Part shown: positions 37,670-58,962 of the stretch, in pieces
Layout: each line of letters begins with the position of its first letter
Numbering within the stretch: the stretch's first letter is position 1
The notes under the pieces: model-generated
Database searches by the model: none
What the model saw: the letters and a program-made list of their open reading frames with translations, nothing else
What the model was told of the DNA's origin: nothing
Position numbers and translations under genes: made by a program
Origin: Flaccisagitta enflata
Lineage: Eukaryota > Chaetognatha > Sagittoidea > Aphragmophora
Assembly: GCA_965153355.1 (NCBI GenBank)
Contig: OZ231126.1
Location: 39,122,001-39,186,000, forward strand
Direction of reading: 5' to 3'
Length of the DNA: 64,000 bases

Positions 37670-38740
37670 TTTAGAGCCACCATACAAAGTTTCATGCAAA
37701 TCCGTTGAAAAATGACAAAGTTATGCACATTTTTCACTTTTAGGCTAGTAGGGTGGTTGGGTGGTAGGCTGGTTTAGATAAATAGTGTGCGTTTGTTGAG
37801 TTCTTCCATTTAGAGACTCCATACCAAGTTTCAACCAATTTGGTTGAAAAATGTCCAATTTATGTAAGTTTTTACTTTTAGGCCGGTAAGCTGGTTGGGG
37901 GGTAGGTTGGTTTGGCCGGTTAGCATGCTCAACCATTAAAAAATCACATATATGTGTTGAGTCCTTCCATTTAGAGACTCCATACCAAATTTCAACCAAA
38001 TTGGTTGAAAAACGCCAAAGATATGCATATTTATCACTTTTTGGCTGGTAGGCTGGTTGGGTGGTAGGCTGGTTTGACAGGATAAATAGTGCGCATATGT
38101 TGAGTTCTTCCATTTAGAGACCCCATACCAAGTTTCAACCAAATTAGTTGAAAAATGACTAAGTTATGCAAGTTTTTCACTTTTAGGCCGGTTGGCTGGT
38201 TGGGTGGTAGGTCGGTTTGGCCGGTTAGCATGCTCAAATGCATATAAATCACACACACATGTTGAGTCCTTCCATTTAGAGACTCCATACCAAATTTCAA
38301 CCAAATCGGTTGAAAAAGTTATGCACGTTTTTCACTTTAGGCCAGTAGGCTGGTTGGGTGGTAGGCTGGTTTGACAGGATAAATAGTGCATATGTTGAGT
38401 TCTTCCATTTAGAGACCCCATACCAAGTTTCAACAAATTAGTTGAAAAATGAAAGTTATGCAAGTTTTTCACTTTTAGGCCGGTTGGCTGGTTGGGTGGT
38501 AGGTCGGTTTGGCCAGTTAGCATGCTCAAATGCATATAAATCATATACATATGTTGAGTCCGTCCATTTAGAGACTCCATACCAAATTTCAGCCAAATCG
38601 GTTGAAAAATGCCAAAGTTATGCACGTTTTTCACTTTTAGGTCGGTAAGCTGGTTGGGCCGGTTGGGTTGGTCGGATCACAAAAATCGGCTAGGATGTAA
38701 AGCGCCTTAACCTAGTACAACTTCCCACCAAATATGAACC
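37670..38740. repeat. Dimeric satellite array (~295-bp higher unit)
   Basis: The word CCATTTAGAGAC recurs at about 37,806, 37,966, 38,109, 38,270, 38,405 and 38,565, with a diverged copy at 37,671. Spacings alternate between ~135-145 and ~160 bp. Each monomer contains CATACCAA(A/G)TTTCAACC, GGTTGAAAAATG, TTTTTCACTTTTAGGC and GGCTGGTTGGGTGGTAGG. Alternation gives a two-monomer unit. The Pro/Thr/Gln-rich frames over it are artefacts. Confidence 0.8.
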
Positions 38741-39576
38741 AAATCGGTCAAAGCATAAAAAAGTTATCCATTTTTTAAAATCCGTGACAACGACAACGAC
38801 GACAATGACAACAACGACAACGACGACGACACCCACCCGCCTTGAATTATAGTCCGCGTCGGAATGATATTCCGTCGCGGACAAAAAGTGAAAACAAAGG
38901 CAGATCGTGAGAGAGTTCATTGCGTAAAATAAATCAGCGAAATTACAAATGGCATGATTAGTTCCTCGATTATGAATGAGATTGACGAGTGTTAAATTGT
39001 GACACAACAAAAAGGCGTGTTTATCATAAATCGTTTTAGACGAATTAGCAGAATTACATAGTTACGTATATCGAATTAGATTGTCACGTATATCGAATTC
39101 TCTGGATATAGAGGAACATAGGCCAACAAGGATTTAAAAGCCCCGGAAAAAAGAAGAAACCAGAGAAAAAGCTCAACACACGTATTAAACCCATCCAACT
39201 GGTCAATAAAGAAAACGTTATCCATTCAAAAATCCTTTCTGAATTCCAGCTGTGATAAGACACATAAAACACATCCTACATCCAATTCAGCCCTTTGATT
39301 CATGTCCATTCTGAACGATATTTTATGAATTAGCACAAAAATAGTAACAGACGCATCCTATTATCTACACAAAGTGACAATACGACAGATGACAAGTCTT
39401 TTAGTGCAGATGCTTAATTCTCACAAATTTCTCGGTTCATCACGTTCACAATTGAATAATAAATAATAAGCAATTTTGTAACAAAAAAAAAAAAAATTGG
39501 TCTTTTTAAAAAGATCTTGTACGGCAATTCAAAATAAACTTCATTTTGACAATCGGCGAGCCAAGTCAGAGATAAA
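38741..39576. other. Upstream region of gene B
   Basis: It contains a short GAC/AAC triplet stretch (38,786-38,835) and A/T-rich sequence up to the start codon at 39,577. No unambiguous TATA box or other promoter element was identified. Confidence 0.4.
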
Positions 39577-50214
<10,638 letters not shown>

Positions 50215-50377
50215 TAGCTGGGAATAGCCTGTGACTGTGAAGCAAATTTGATTTCTTCCTGGGCTGTGAAATGATATCACTTAAATAAGTTGAATTCGAC
50301 ATGTATCCACTACTTATTCTAAGATTTTATCGTCGACATAACAGCCCCTGTTCGGTGTACATGTATTTTGGTCTTTT

Positions 50378-50383
50378 AATAAA
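50378..50383 (+). promoter_or_regulatory. Candidate polyadenylation signal of gene B
   Basis: AATAAA about 165 bp after the TGA of gene B. As in gene A, a hairpin-ended repeat starts shortly downstream (50,426). Confidence 0.5.
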
Positions 50384-50425
50384 GTATACAGCGTGTCATG
50401 GATTATTTTCTCTGGTGTGTTGGAA

Positions 50426-50636
50426 CAAGGCCGGATACACGGCTGCCCCAGTCGCGTGCGGGTGGGCAGGGGCCATATTCGAGGTCAGGGGAGCATTTGG
50501 GCAGGAGCGGTACAGCCAAATACCCCATAAACGCCAAAAAAGTAAAGTGTGATGGACGGACCAATGGACGGACCAACGGACGGACCAACGGACGGACCGA
50601 CAAAGCGGGGTGTCGAGTCGCGTAGCACGCGACTAA
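50426..50636 (+). repeat. Hairpin-ended repeat, AGTCGCG subfamily
   Basis: AACAAGGCCGGATACACGGC, AGTCGCGTGCGGGTGGGCAG, a GGACGGACCAAC run, ACAAAGCGGGGTGTCG, and the end AGTCGCGTAGCACGCGACT at 50616-50634. It is followed by a directly repeated ~45-bp segment (GCGACTAAGAATTACCAGTA and a copy about 46 bp on). Confidence 0.72.
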
Positions 50637-51122
50637 GAATTACCAGTACCAGGTCGCTAGCTGACATTCCTGGCTCTCTCGCGACTAAAGATTACCAGTA
50701 CCAGGTCGCTAGCTGACATTCCTTGCTCTCTCTTGGGCTAGCTCAGGTCAATCACAGAGACGTTGTAACAGCTTCTTGCTATTGCATGGGAAGAGCCGTA
50801 AATCCACTTGTACGTTTTATATATTCACTTGTAACAGGTTTTTAAGGTGCGCCAAGCACTTCGAAATCTGGTCATGTCTGTCCGTCGGTTGGTCCGTCAG
50901 AATTCGACGATCCACCCACTCCCATTTGATTATAAACATCATTTTCTTTCAAAATGCCCCGATTCAGGGATAAGAAAACGGTTGAATTAAGAAAGCAGTG
51001 AATCGTTTTATACGGACGATAGTCGCAAAAGCGTTAGATAGTTAGTAGTACCCGATACCCCGTAATGAGTATCTGTTGATGAGATGTTGAGATAACAGCA
51101 GCCCCGATGGAACCGATTACGT

Positions 51123-51741
51123 ATATGACGCACTGAAAATTACCATAGAATATGCTACCCAAGCTAGATAAATCATGATTTTTCTAACATGAAATCTTAT
51201 GAAAATTTTTGCTTTGCAATTTCAATTAACTTGTCAACAGACATTTTTTGCAGGAGTCAACTTGCATATGCCAGTTTTTATCTCAAATCCCTATTTTAAC
51301 AGCTGAAAAAACCTGGTGAAATGCAATGAAAACTTGTTTTGTCAATATACCATAACCCACTGGAAATCTTAGATTTGCATAGAGAATCAAATTATGGACA
51401 AAACAAGAACATAGCGCGTTTCCCAGATCAGTAACTGAGCGCGCTATGTTCTTGATTTGTTCATATTTTGATTATCTATGCAAATTTAAACTTTCCAATG
51501 AACAGTTACTAAAATGGTTGTCATTATTGTTTTCCACTTTTTTGTCACTTCAAAAACAAGTTTCCTTCAGTCTTTTTGTATTTGCGTCATTTGAAATAAC
51601 AAATTGGTTTCCTCATTTAAGTAAATACATCTAATTTTCTAAAAAACCATAACAATCATTGACCAAAGCCAAATTGGTAATATGATTGGTAACTTAGTTC
51701 TCCGGGTAAACTCTTCCTGATTTAATTTCAGTGCGTCATAT
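51123..51741. mobile_element. ~620-bp foldback element with ATATGACGCACTGAAA ends
   Basis: ATATGACGCACTGAAA at 51123 is inverted at the right end (TTTCAGTGCGTCATAT, ending 51741). Inner pairing continues, including CAAGAACATAGCGCG at 51404-51418 against CGCGCTATGTTCTTG at 51440-51454 near the centre. No ORF. Confidence 0.7.
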
Positions 51742-51932
51742 TTGGGCTGATTGGGAATAAAGGGGAATCTTCCAGGCGTGTATAAAGTTAAGCATTCCCC
51801 CTCCCCCGTGGGGGGGAATAAAATCTTAAGGTTTGGGGGTGGGGAAGAAAATTAATAGTCGCAGAAGTGTTAGATGGTCAGTGGTACCCGTTGCCCCTAT
51901 GTGAGTGTTTGAGGTTGTGAGGTGGTTGGAGA

Positions 51933-52530
51933 GGCAGCAGCCCCAAAGAGGCCAATGACCTATGCTTAATGAGTTTCTGGGATATGGGTCTCGAAGCTGG
52001 GTTTTGGGCCTCAAGGCTAGGATTTGGGCCTCAAGATGGGGATTTGGGCCTCAAGACAGGATTTGGGCCTCATGTCTGGGATTTTACCCTCAAGGTTGGG
52101 ATTTGGACCTCAAGGCTGGGATTTTGGCCTCAAGGTTTGGACTTGGCCCTCATGGCTAGAAATTGGGCGTCAAGGCTGGGAATTAGGTCTCAAGGCTGGG
52201 ATTTGGGCCTCAAGGCTGGGATCTGGGCTTCAAGGCTAGGTCCTAGGTCTCAAGGCTGGGTTTTAAGCCTCAAAGCTGGGATTTGGGCCTGAAGGCTGGG
52301 ATTTGGGCCTGAAGGCTGGGATTTAAGCCTGAAGGCTGGGATTTGGGCCCAGAGGCGGGGATTTGGGCCTTGAGGCCAGGATTTGGGCCTCGAGTCCAGG
52401 ATTTGGGCCTCGAGGCCAGGTTTTGGGGCTTGAGGCTTTGGGGGCGGGTATGGACGTAGGAGGAGGAGGAGAAGGAGAAATTTCTGCATATGTGAAAGCA
52501 TAGGTCATTGGCCCCATTGAGACCGCTGCC
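51933..52530. mobile_element. Inverted-repeat element around a ~20-bp minisatellite
   Basis: The left arm GGCAGC(A)GCCCCAAAGAGG..CCAATGACCTATGC (51933-51965) is inverted on the right as GCATAGGTCATTGGCCCC..GACCGCTGCC (ending 52530). Between them ~20-bp units built on CTCAAGGCTGGGATTTGGG run for ~470 bp. It has the same layout as 18,193-18,858 but different arms and unit. Confidence 0.72.
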
Positions 52531-53454
52531 CAAAAGGTGCAAAAGAAGATAAAACAAAATTTTAGAAGATTTTACCCTTTTGACAGTTCCAAAAGATGAA
52601 ATTTGACTCCTACAACACTATCATGGACTATTCTGACAATATTTAACATCTGTTTAGGATGCAGTGGGGTAAAATGGGTCACTTTTTTGGTAATTCTTAG
52701 TCGCCTACAACCCACTCTGTCAGTCTGTCTGTCGGTCGGTTGGTCGTTCCATCACGCTTAGCTTTTTTTCGCCGCCCCTGCCCACCCGCACGCCACCTTC
52801 TACAGTTTGCTATCATTTTTCGAAGTAGAACATCTAAGAAAAAAAATGAAAAAGTTTCTCCAGAAAATGATAGTCTGCTCTCTATCGATTATTTTTAGAA
52901 CAAGATTCTAGATTTGGGATGATATGTTGATGACAAAATTGCAAGGGGCAGTATTGAGAAGAGGGACTGTTGTGAGACACATATAGGTTAAATGATAAGA
53001 GACAATACAGGGCAGAATAGTTAAAATAAGTTATTTAGTTAAAATATGATTTTTTTGTAATGAAATTTTGTTAGTGATTTATTCTCAATGTGAGTGGGAT
53101 GTATTAAAGGGGGTCAAAAATGAGGTCCGTTTTACTCTACGATCACACCCCGTTATCTGGGGTGAGATTAAACCCCGGGGTTGCTCGGGGTTGCATTGTT
53201 AGAAACAATGACAAATGATAGCATCAACCCCGAGTAAATCCCGAGCAACCCAAGCTCGGGGTTTGCTCGGGGTTTGCTCAGGGTTTGCTCGGTTGCTCGG
53301 GGTTGCATTGTCAGAGACAATGACAAATAACAGAATCAACCCCGAGCAACCCCTAGCAACCCCAAGCTGAACCCGAGCAATTCCAGCAACCTCAGGGTTA
53401 AATTTCACTGTTTTATGTTACAGATTACCTGGTGGATAAACAGTGTACAAGTTA
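52531..53454. other. Intergenic, with a GGGGTTGCTC repeat
   Basis: A truncated relative of the hairpin-type repeat (CGGTCGGTTGGTCG near 52,730). At about 53,155-53,400, CTCGGGGTTG and its reverse CAACCCCGAG occur many times in both orientations around two copies of CAATGACAAAT. No gene. Confidence 0.5.
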
Positions 53455-54048
53455 CTATCTAGGCGGAAAAAATCTTTCGGTACGTTTACATGCATATCTC
53501 AGGTTAGAATCAACCAAACATAAAAAAATCGGTGAGATAATTAAAGCTCTTCAAATTTGCAAGAGATTGACGCAAACCGCATCCCTCTAGCTCCATGCGT
53601 TCAAAAACTATTCAACTTTGAATGAAATACTTGAGTTTCACTTGTGCCATTTTCCCACAATCCTCTAATGATATCATTTCACTCTTTTTTTTATTACTTC
53701 CAAACGCCTTGAGCTAGACAGATGCGGTTTGCGTTGCCTGCTTGCAAATTTGGAGGGCTTCATTTATGTCACCGATTTTTCTATGATTTGATGATTCTTT
53801 TGAAAGCTGTGTTTCTAAATGTAGTGAAAGAATAGTCAATAAAAAATCAGAAGAAAGATCTGGAAAGCCTTCACTCCTGAGTAACACTAACTGCTCTACA
53901 AATCGCCTCTGAGTCAAATTGCTGCTCTGATTCAGTCAAAGGGAACTAATAATAATTATTGATGGATTAGTAATTGATTCGTATTCATTTATACGCCAAT
54001 GAATACATTTTTGTTACAGGACGAAAGATTTTTTCCGCCTAGATAGTA
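53454..54048. mobile_element. ~595-bp MITE with 25-26 bp perfect TIRs, TA-type target site
   Basis: CTATCTAGGCGGAAAAAATC plus TTTCG (from 53456) is exactly inverted at the right end (CGAAAGATTTTTTCCGCC then TAGATAG, ending 54046). TA flanks both ends, as in Tc1/mariner-type insertion. A second inverted pair lies inside (GCAAACCGCATC near 53,580 and GATGCGGTTTGCG at 53,721). No transposase. Confidence 0.78.
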
Positions 54049-54447
54049 TAAGCAAAAAAAAAAAAAAAAAAAAAAAAAATCAGTTATCAACTTTTTCACT
54101 GTATTGAATAATTTTAAAGACTATCACTTTGAGAAGCCTCCCTGAGAGGGCCATCCTATTTCGCACGCGACTAAGGTAGCCGTGTATCCGGCCTTGTTTT
54201 GATATTTTCTAATTCTTTATAAAAATGAAGAATTTTATGATGGAGTATGGACAATGTATGTTTTCTCAACTACCACAAAAAAGAAAATTGCCTCCAAAAA
54301 CCAAGCAAGGGGGGGCAACCCCCCCTTTTTTAAAAACAAAGAGGTGATCCATCTTACCCCATCTAAGTGGGGTAAAATGGGTCACCTGCTTTTTTTTGAA
54401 AAATATTGACCATCACTCGATTCCAAGGAGTTACAATGCATTAGTGA

Positions 54448-54590
54448 ACAAGGCTGGATACACGGCCACCAGTTGCGAACGGGTGGGCAGGGGCGGAAAT
54501 GCGCATTTTCACACTTTCATACTCGATCACTACCGACGGACGGACGGACGGATGGACAAAGCCTCTTATAGTTGCGTGTCCGCAACTAAA
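54448..54590 (+). repeat. Hairpin-ended repeat, AGTTGCG subfamily
   Basis: AACAAGGCTGGATACACGGC, AGTTGCGAACGGGTGGGCAG (from 54471), a GACGGACGGACG run, ACAAAGCCTCTTATAG, and the end AGTTGCGTGTCCGCAACT at 54570-54587 followed by AAAA. Its short size (~140 bp) and clean ends make it a good reference copy. Confidence 0.7.
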
Positions 54591-55018
54591 AACGAGTTAC
54601 CTAACGTATAAATTGAGCTAAAAAAAATATTCTAAGGCAAAAAATATTTGGTCATGTCATAAGTTTTTTGAAAATATCGGTTTAGCATCAAATCATTGTT
54701 TTCATTTTATAGTATGGAACAAGATGTTCAGGGCGGGAATGAGCTGTATCTTGGTTACTCTGACCAATGAGATTGGATAACAAGCATATTTCAGCATTTT
54801 GATGGAAATTTCATGATTTTAGCATGATGACCCATTTTACCCCACATTACCAAAAATCAATTTTTCAGCTAATTGTACGTAAAATCTGAAAACTGTTACT
54901 GCCCATAAAAAAGGGGCAACTATCTATTTTGGAGGAGGATATGGCATCCTATTCCCCATACCCGAAGCAAAAAGAACTTCATTTCAGAAGATTTTTGCAA
55001 AATTTAAAAAAAAGTTAA
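54591..55018. other. Intergenic sequence left of the LTR element
   Basis: No gene is seen. It carries 'GGGTAAAATGGGTCAC'-type words (also near 52,670, 54,366 and beyond the right LTR at 63,762), so the LTR element seems to have inserted into an existing repeat. Confidence 0.5.
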
Positions 55019-55023
55019 GTGAC
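55019..55023. repeat. Target-site duplication GTGAC (left)
   Basis: GTGAC directly before the left LTR matches GTGAC at 63760-63764 directly after the right LTR. Five-base duplications are usual for BEL/Pao elements. Confidence 0.85.
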
Positions 55024-55937
55024 TATAAATTACGCCCACGAGTTTCAACTGGCACTGTCTATGAGCGTCTATCTGACTGACGACTTGTGGTGAAAGAAAG
55101 TTGGCCGATTGGAAAATAGGAAGGCGATCGTCTCGTTTATTCCATAAAAATTTCAACAACTGAAGAGAGGGGGAAAAATGAAAGGGAAAGTGGGCGTTAA
55201 TGGTGATCAGCAAACGCAAAAGATAACATGAAATCGAGATAGGACACAATAAAGGACAGAAACAGCACATGACAACATGTTCATCTTCTTCAGAGCCCAT
55301 GCCACCTGATAATACCTGCCCCTGCCCCGGCCCATCCCATTAAATTCATCCATATCATCCCTATAGCAAGCTGATCGGGCAAGCGATAAAAACCATACTA
55401 AAATCCGGCGATAAAAATGCAAAAGGGCAAAAGACAAAAATAACAGACCGGAAGACAAGATAAAAACAACGTTAATAAAAGCAAAAACGCGTCTATAAAA
55501 CTTACTTTTAGGCCCACTTTCGTTGGTTTCAACCCACAGTCTGTCGATGTCAAACTAACGTTAATTGTCCGTTCATAAGTTTATCTGCAATAAAAAGATG
55601 AGAGATTATTGAAATTAGTGAATTCCAAGGGCGCATTCAATCGATCACGAAAAATCAATCAATCACTTTAAGAAGCAATGCCGTAAATAATAAAATCAAT
55701 CAATCCAAAATTGGATGATACGAAAGACGAGTTACGTATGTTTGCCTACGTAATAAAAACAAATGGCACAAAATACAAGGCGCAACCATATGGTTACCCA
55801 TCTAGCGTCCAATATAAAAAATGGCGAGAAACAAAAGACGCCGGCATTGAATAACAGGAAAAGAAGAAAAACCAAAAGCACGCAAAAGAAACAAATGCAC
55901 TCATACTTAATAGACGGACGGACATACATTTCTAACA
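55024..55937 (-). repeat. Left LTR (3' LTR of the element)
   Basis: 914 bp. Read on the minus strand it runs from TGTTAGAAATG to ..TAATTTATA, so it begins TG but does not end CA. Differences noted from the other LTR: one A fewer near 55,431, A for G near 55,487, and G for A near 55,619. Confidence 0.88.
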
Positions 55938-56504
55938 TTCTGCCCCATTTTTGGAATTTCACGAATTTCAAAAATCCGACATCTAGTTTCCAGTCGGGGA
56001 AACCCTACTAAAAAACCGATACTACCTTCCTTAAAAAAAAATTACATAGACACAGCCCCCGCCCCTCCCCCCCCGTCCACCGCCTCTTACATCCCCACCC
56101 TAACTATCAACAGATCGACGACTGCACGAATGATGATTCCCGTCCGGAAAGGATCCACCACCAGCAAATTTTCAACGATCACGATGACGCGGATGGAAAC
56201 GAGGCGGCGACGAGGAGGTTGAGGCACCCGTTCTGTAAAAGTTAAGGGGGAAAGGGGGGGGAAAGGGGGAACGGGCCTTGGAGCACTCCAAGCCTGGGAT
56301 TTGACTTGAGAGTGGAAAATAATAAGTAGGGGCATACTACTAAAAACATGTCATACGAAAGTATTCGTAATAAAGATTAAAAAGACCATGTCTAAAACAA
56401 ACACAACAAAAATGTACATGTTCCAAGGAACCAAACAAAACAAGACAAAATTAAATAAATTACTAACTATATATAAAAACGAATCTGTTAAGTAAAAGAA
56501 AAAA

Positions 56505-56795
56505 TTAGTAAGCATCATGGAACGACCACATCACCTGCGCCTTCTCCATTACAGAGACGAGCGGGTCATTCGGCTCCAACATCTCGTCAACCGTGGGCGA
56601 AAGGCGATGAATGATGTCGTCAACGGCGACCGCATCGAAAGGCGCAGGTGGAGCCGGATGCTGACGGGACATCTTGACTCCGACGAGCGACTTCAAGATG
56701 TAGACTGACTTCGCAGATGGAACAACGTCGTCAGCGGAAGCTTTGAAATGTTCGTTAACGCGAACTGATAATGATGAGAACGGATTTTGGCACAA
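56505..56795 (-). CDS. Unrecognised 96-residue frame in the element's 3' region
   Basis: An open frame between the integrase end and the 3' LTR. No motif, signal peptide or membrane segment was recognised. It may be a remnant of coding sequence or chance. Confidence 0.25.
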   Translation of the reverse strand: MCQNPFSSLSVRVNEHFKASADDVVPSAKSVYILKSLVGVKMSRQHPAPPAPFDAVAVDDIIHRLSPTVDEMLEPNDPLVSVMEKAQVMWSFHDAY

Positions 56796-57026
56796 TCATA
56801 TGTACATGTAAACAGAGCGAATGAATCAGTGTTTTTGATGTGTTAATGGAAATGGATAACATAATTGACAAGAGGAAAGATGAAAGCATGGATAATCAGA
56901 ACCAAATATGAATAATAACAACTCTTTGTAAATATAACAAGTCAGAGTTTCAATCACTCATATCTATAGTTACTAATGGACAGGCCCATGCGCCTTTTTT
57001 CTCTCTCTCTCAAAACTTAGCGTTTT

Positions 57027-57842
57027 TTATGAATCCAATCCCAGCCGCAGAAGCTTTATGCGGTCTTTCGTCACGATCTTTTCATCTTGGCGTCGAGAAT
57101 AAGCCCTCCGGACATGGGCTGATGATCCTTCGACACCCATGACGCGTCCTAAACTCCAATTGTGACGAGGCAGCGTTTCGTCCATGACGACGACCATGTC
57201 GTCGACCGCAAAGTCTCTCTCGGATCTCGACCATTTGCTTCGCGCGTGAAGAAGCGACAAATATTCGACCCTCCACGATTTCCAAAACGCATCCACACGC
57301 GATTGCGCACGCCTCCATTGAATCTTCGCTGAGTCGGCGTCAGAGTTGACGCCTTGTTGCGCCAGATCCAGAGAGGCGTTGCCGGATGTTGATGGATTGA
57401 GGATATGATTCGGTGTGAGGGCCTCAGAATCATTTGAATCATCACTGAGCGCTGTCAGAGGACGACGGTTGAGAATTCCTTCAACTTCGACGACAGCAGT
57501 GTTGAAGGCATCGACGTGAAGGATGGCGCCAATAGAGATGGAAGCAAAATGGCGCTTGAAGAGACCGATGACTAGATTAGTTCCACAGTCTAAAGTGAAT
57601 CGGTTGATTCCTGGGCGCCTTGCTGCAAAGCGGATGATTGCATTTACCATCGCATCGGCTGACATATCCAATCCGGTCTCTGTAAAAACAGGTGCAGGAT
57701 TGATGCGATTTGATGGAAGATTAGCCATTCGCTGATTCGCGTTCTTTTTAAAGTTCTTCTGGCATCTGAAGCACGTGTTGGCGACGCTCTTGACAGCCTG
57801 AAGACCTTCTGTAATCCACACAAATTGGCGTAATTGGCACAA
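57027..57842 (-). CDS. Integrase core remnant and C-terminal domain
   Basis: It begins in the zinc-finger end (CFRCQKNFKKNANQRMANLP), then a shortened core with DCGTN, but the following segment that should carry the GG.WER stretch and catalytic Glu is missing. It resumes at EVEGILNRRPLTALS. The C-terminal part (WRVEYLSLLHARSKW, VVVMDETLPRHNWSLGRV) is the typical BEL/Pao end, usually called DUF5641. It is frame-shifted relative to the preceding frame. Catalytic function is unlikely. Confidence 0.8.
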   Translation of the reverse strand: MCQLRQFVWITEGLQAVKSVANTCFRCQKNFKKNANQRMANLPSNRINPAPVFTETGLDMSADAMVNAIIRFAARRPGINRFTLDCGTNLVIGLFKRHFASISIGAILHVDAFNTAVVEVEGILNRRPLTALSDDSNDSEALTPNHILNPSTSGNASLDLAQQGVNSDADSAKIQWRRAQSRVDAFWKSWRVEYLSLLHARSKWSRSERDFAVDDMVVVMDETLPRHNWSLGRVMGVEGSSAHVRRAYSRRQDEKIVTKDRIKLLRLGLDS

Positions 57843-58240
57843 TGTATGCTTTGCACCGCGTGAAAATCATTATGATGATAATGGCGAATTAATGATTTCA
57901 CATCCTCGTCTTTTGGCGGAAGGATGAAGGGAAATTTAGCGTCATGTGCAATGTCGGCATTCTCCAATCGGCTGCCGACGCGGAGGATGCCGTCGTCATC
58001 GACGAAAGGGTTCAACTTTAGCACCTCCTTGTTCTTGATGACAAAGACACGACGGCTTCCTGGCTTAAAGGCTTTTCCCAACTCCAATTGTTCGAAAACG
58101 TCGGAATAATGTTGCCGCTGCATTGACTTGACGAGCTGTTTGCGCGCCTCCTCCAAGACGTCTTGCGTTACTTCCGGTTTAGGAAGAGGATTCTTTGCTG
58201 CAATTGGGCAAAATATGTCTTTTCCTCTAACATTTTGCAC
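57644..58240 (-). CDS. Pre-integrase region with zinc-binding start, frame-shifted
   Basis: LNPFVDDDGILRVGSRLENA and FPFILPPKDEDVKSLIRHYH match the segment just before the integrase HHCC finger in BEL/Pao polyproteins. After HNDFHAVQSIH the frame runs into unrelated residues, while the continuation is in the next frame (57027-57842). Confidence 0.75.
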   Translation of the reverse strand: MQNVRGKDIFCPIAAKNPLPKPEVTQDVLEEARKQLVKSMQRQHYSDVFEQLELGKAFKPGSRRVFVIKNKEVLKLNPFVDDDGILRVGSRLENADIAHDAKFPFILPPKDEDVKSLIRHYHHNDFHAVQSIHCANYANLCGLQKVFRLSRASPTRASDARRTLKRTRISEWLIFHQIASILHLFLQRPDWICQPMRW

Positions 58241-58962
58241 GCTCTGATGTTTTCAAGGGAATCGCCCATCTCCTCTTGCGAGACGATTGGTGATGTAAAG
58301 TCATGGTAGAAGATGCGGTCGATGTTGCTGTTGAGGACGCGATTGTCGAGGATGCGATCGATGCTGTCGTGGAGGACGCGATCATCCGTTGCGATGGCGT
58401 TGATCGATGCAAAATCTCGCCCCCTCTTCCCCGTTTTTCCACATACAGTCCAACCGAATAAACATCTGAAGCAAGTCAAGGATCCTGAAGGCCCTCGGCG
58501 GACTTCCTGAGCGACGGCGGCATCCGCATGCGCCGCTCCGATGATCATCATAACACCGCCTTCTGCCTCTGGAAACTTTATATCTCTGATGTGAGGTTGG
58601 TCGGATAGGTCGCGGAGAAAAGGAGGAATGTCGCGTTCACTCGTCAACAAATCACCCACCAACGCGTCGTTGATGTCGACGACATATTCCTCGTCGACCG
58701 ACTTCATGGTGAATGATGCGATGAAACGATCCTCAACAACATGATTTCCCACCGTAACCACCGTCATTTGCACTGTTTTTGTCGGAATCAGAAGACTGCG
58801 AATAACATTGGTACTGATCACGTCGCGATCAGCGCCTGAGTCGATCATAGCGTATATCGTCCTCTGCACACCCGAAGAATTGTTTATGATAGTCACTGGA
58901 ACAATCGGACGGACAACGTCGTCGAATGAAGAGATGGACCGCGACGTTGCCGTCGCCGCCAG
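58168..58962 (-). CDS. Aspartic protease region, after an in-frame TGA
   Basis: In the same frame as the gag-like ORF but behind its TGA (58963-58965). RPIVPVTIINNSSGV then YAMIDSGADRDVIS gives the DSGA active-site motif. The family-like sequence begins upstream of the first Met (58896), so translation by readthrough fits better than a new start. The end (SQEEMGDSLENI) is where an RT would normally follow. Confidence 0.75.
   Translation of the reverse strand: MAATATSRSISSFDDVVRPIVPVTIINNSSGVQRTIYAMIDSGADRDVISTNVIRSLLIPTKTVQMTVVTVGNHVVEDRFIASFTMKSVDEEYVVDINDALVGDLLTSERDIPPFLRDLSDQPHIRDIKFPEAEGGVMMIIGAAHADAAVAQEVRRGPSGSLTCFRCLFGWTVCGKTGKRGRDFASINAIATDDRVLHDSIDRILDNRVLNSNIDRIFYHDFTSPIVSQEEMGDSLENIRACKMLEEKTYFAQLQQRILFLNRK

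Noticed and set aside
55004-55458. Cys/Leu-rich frames in the left and right LTRs (98-115 aa) as a gene or duplicated gene
   Set aside because: They are identical only because they lie in the two LTRs; no start context or domain.
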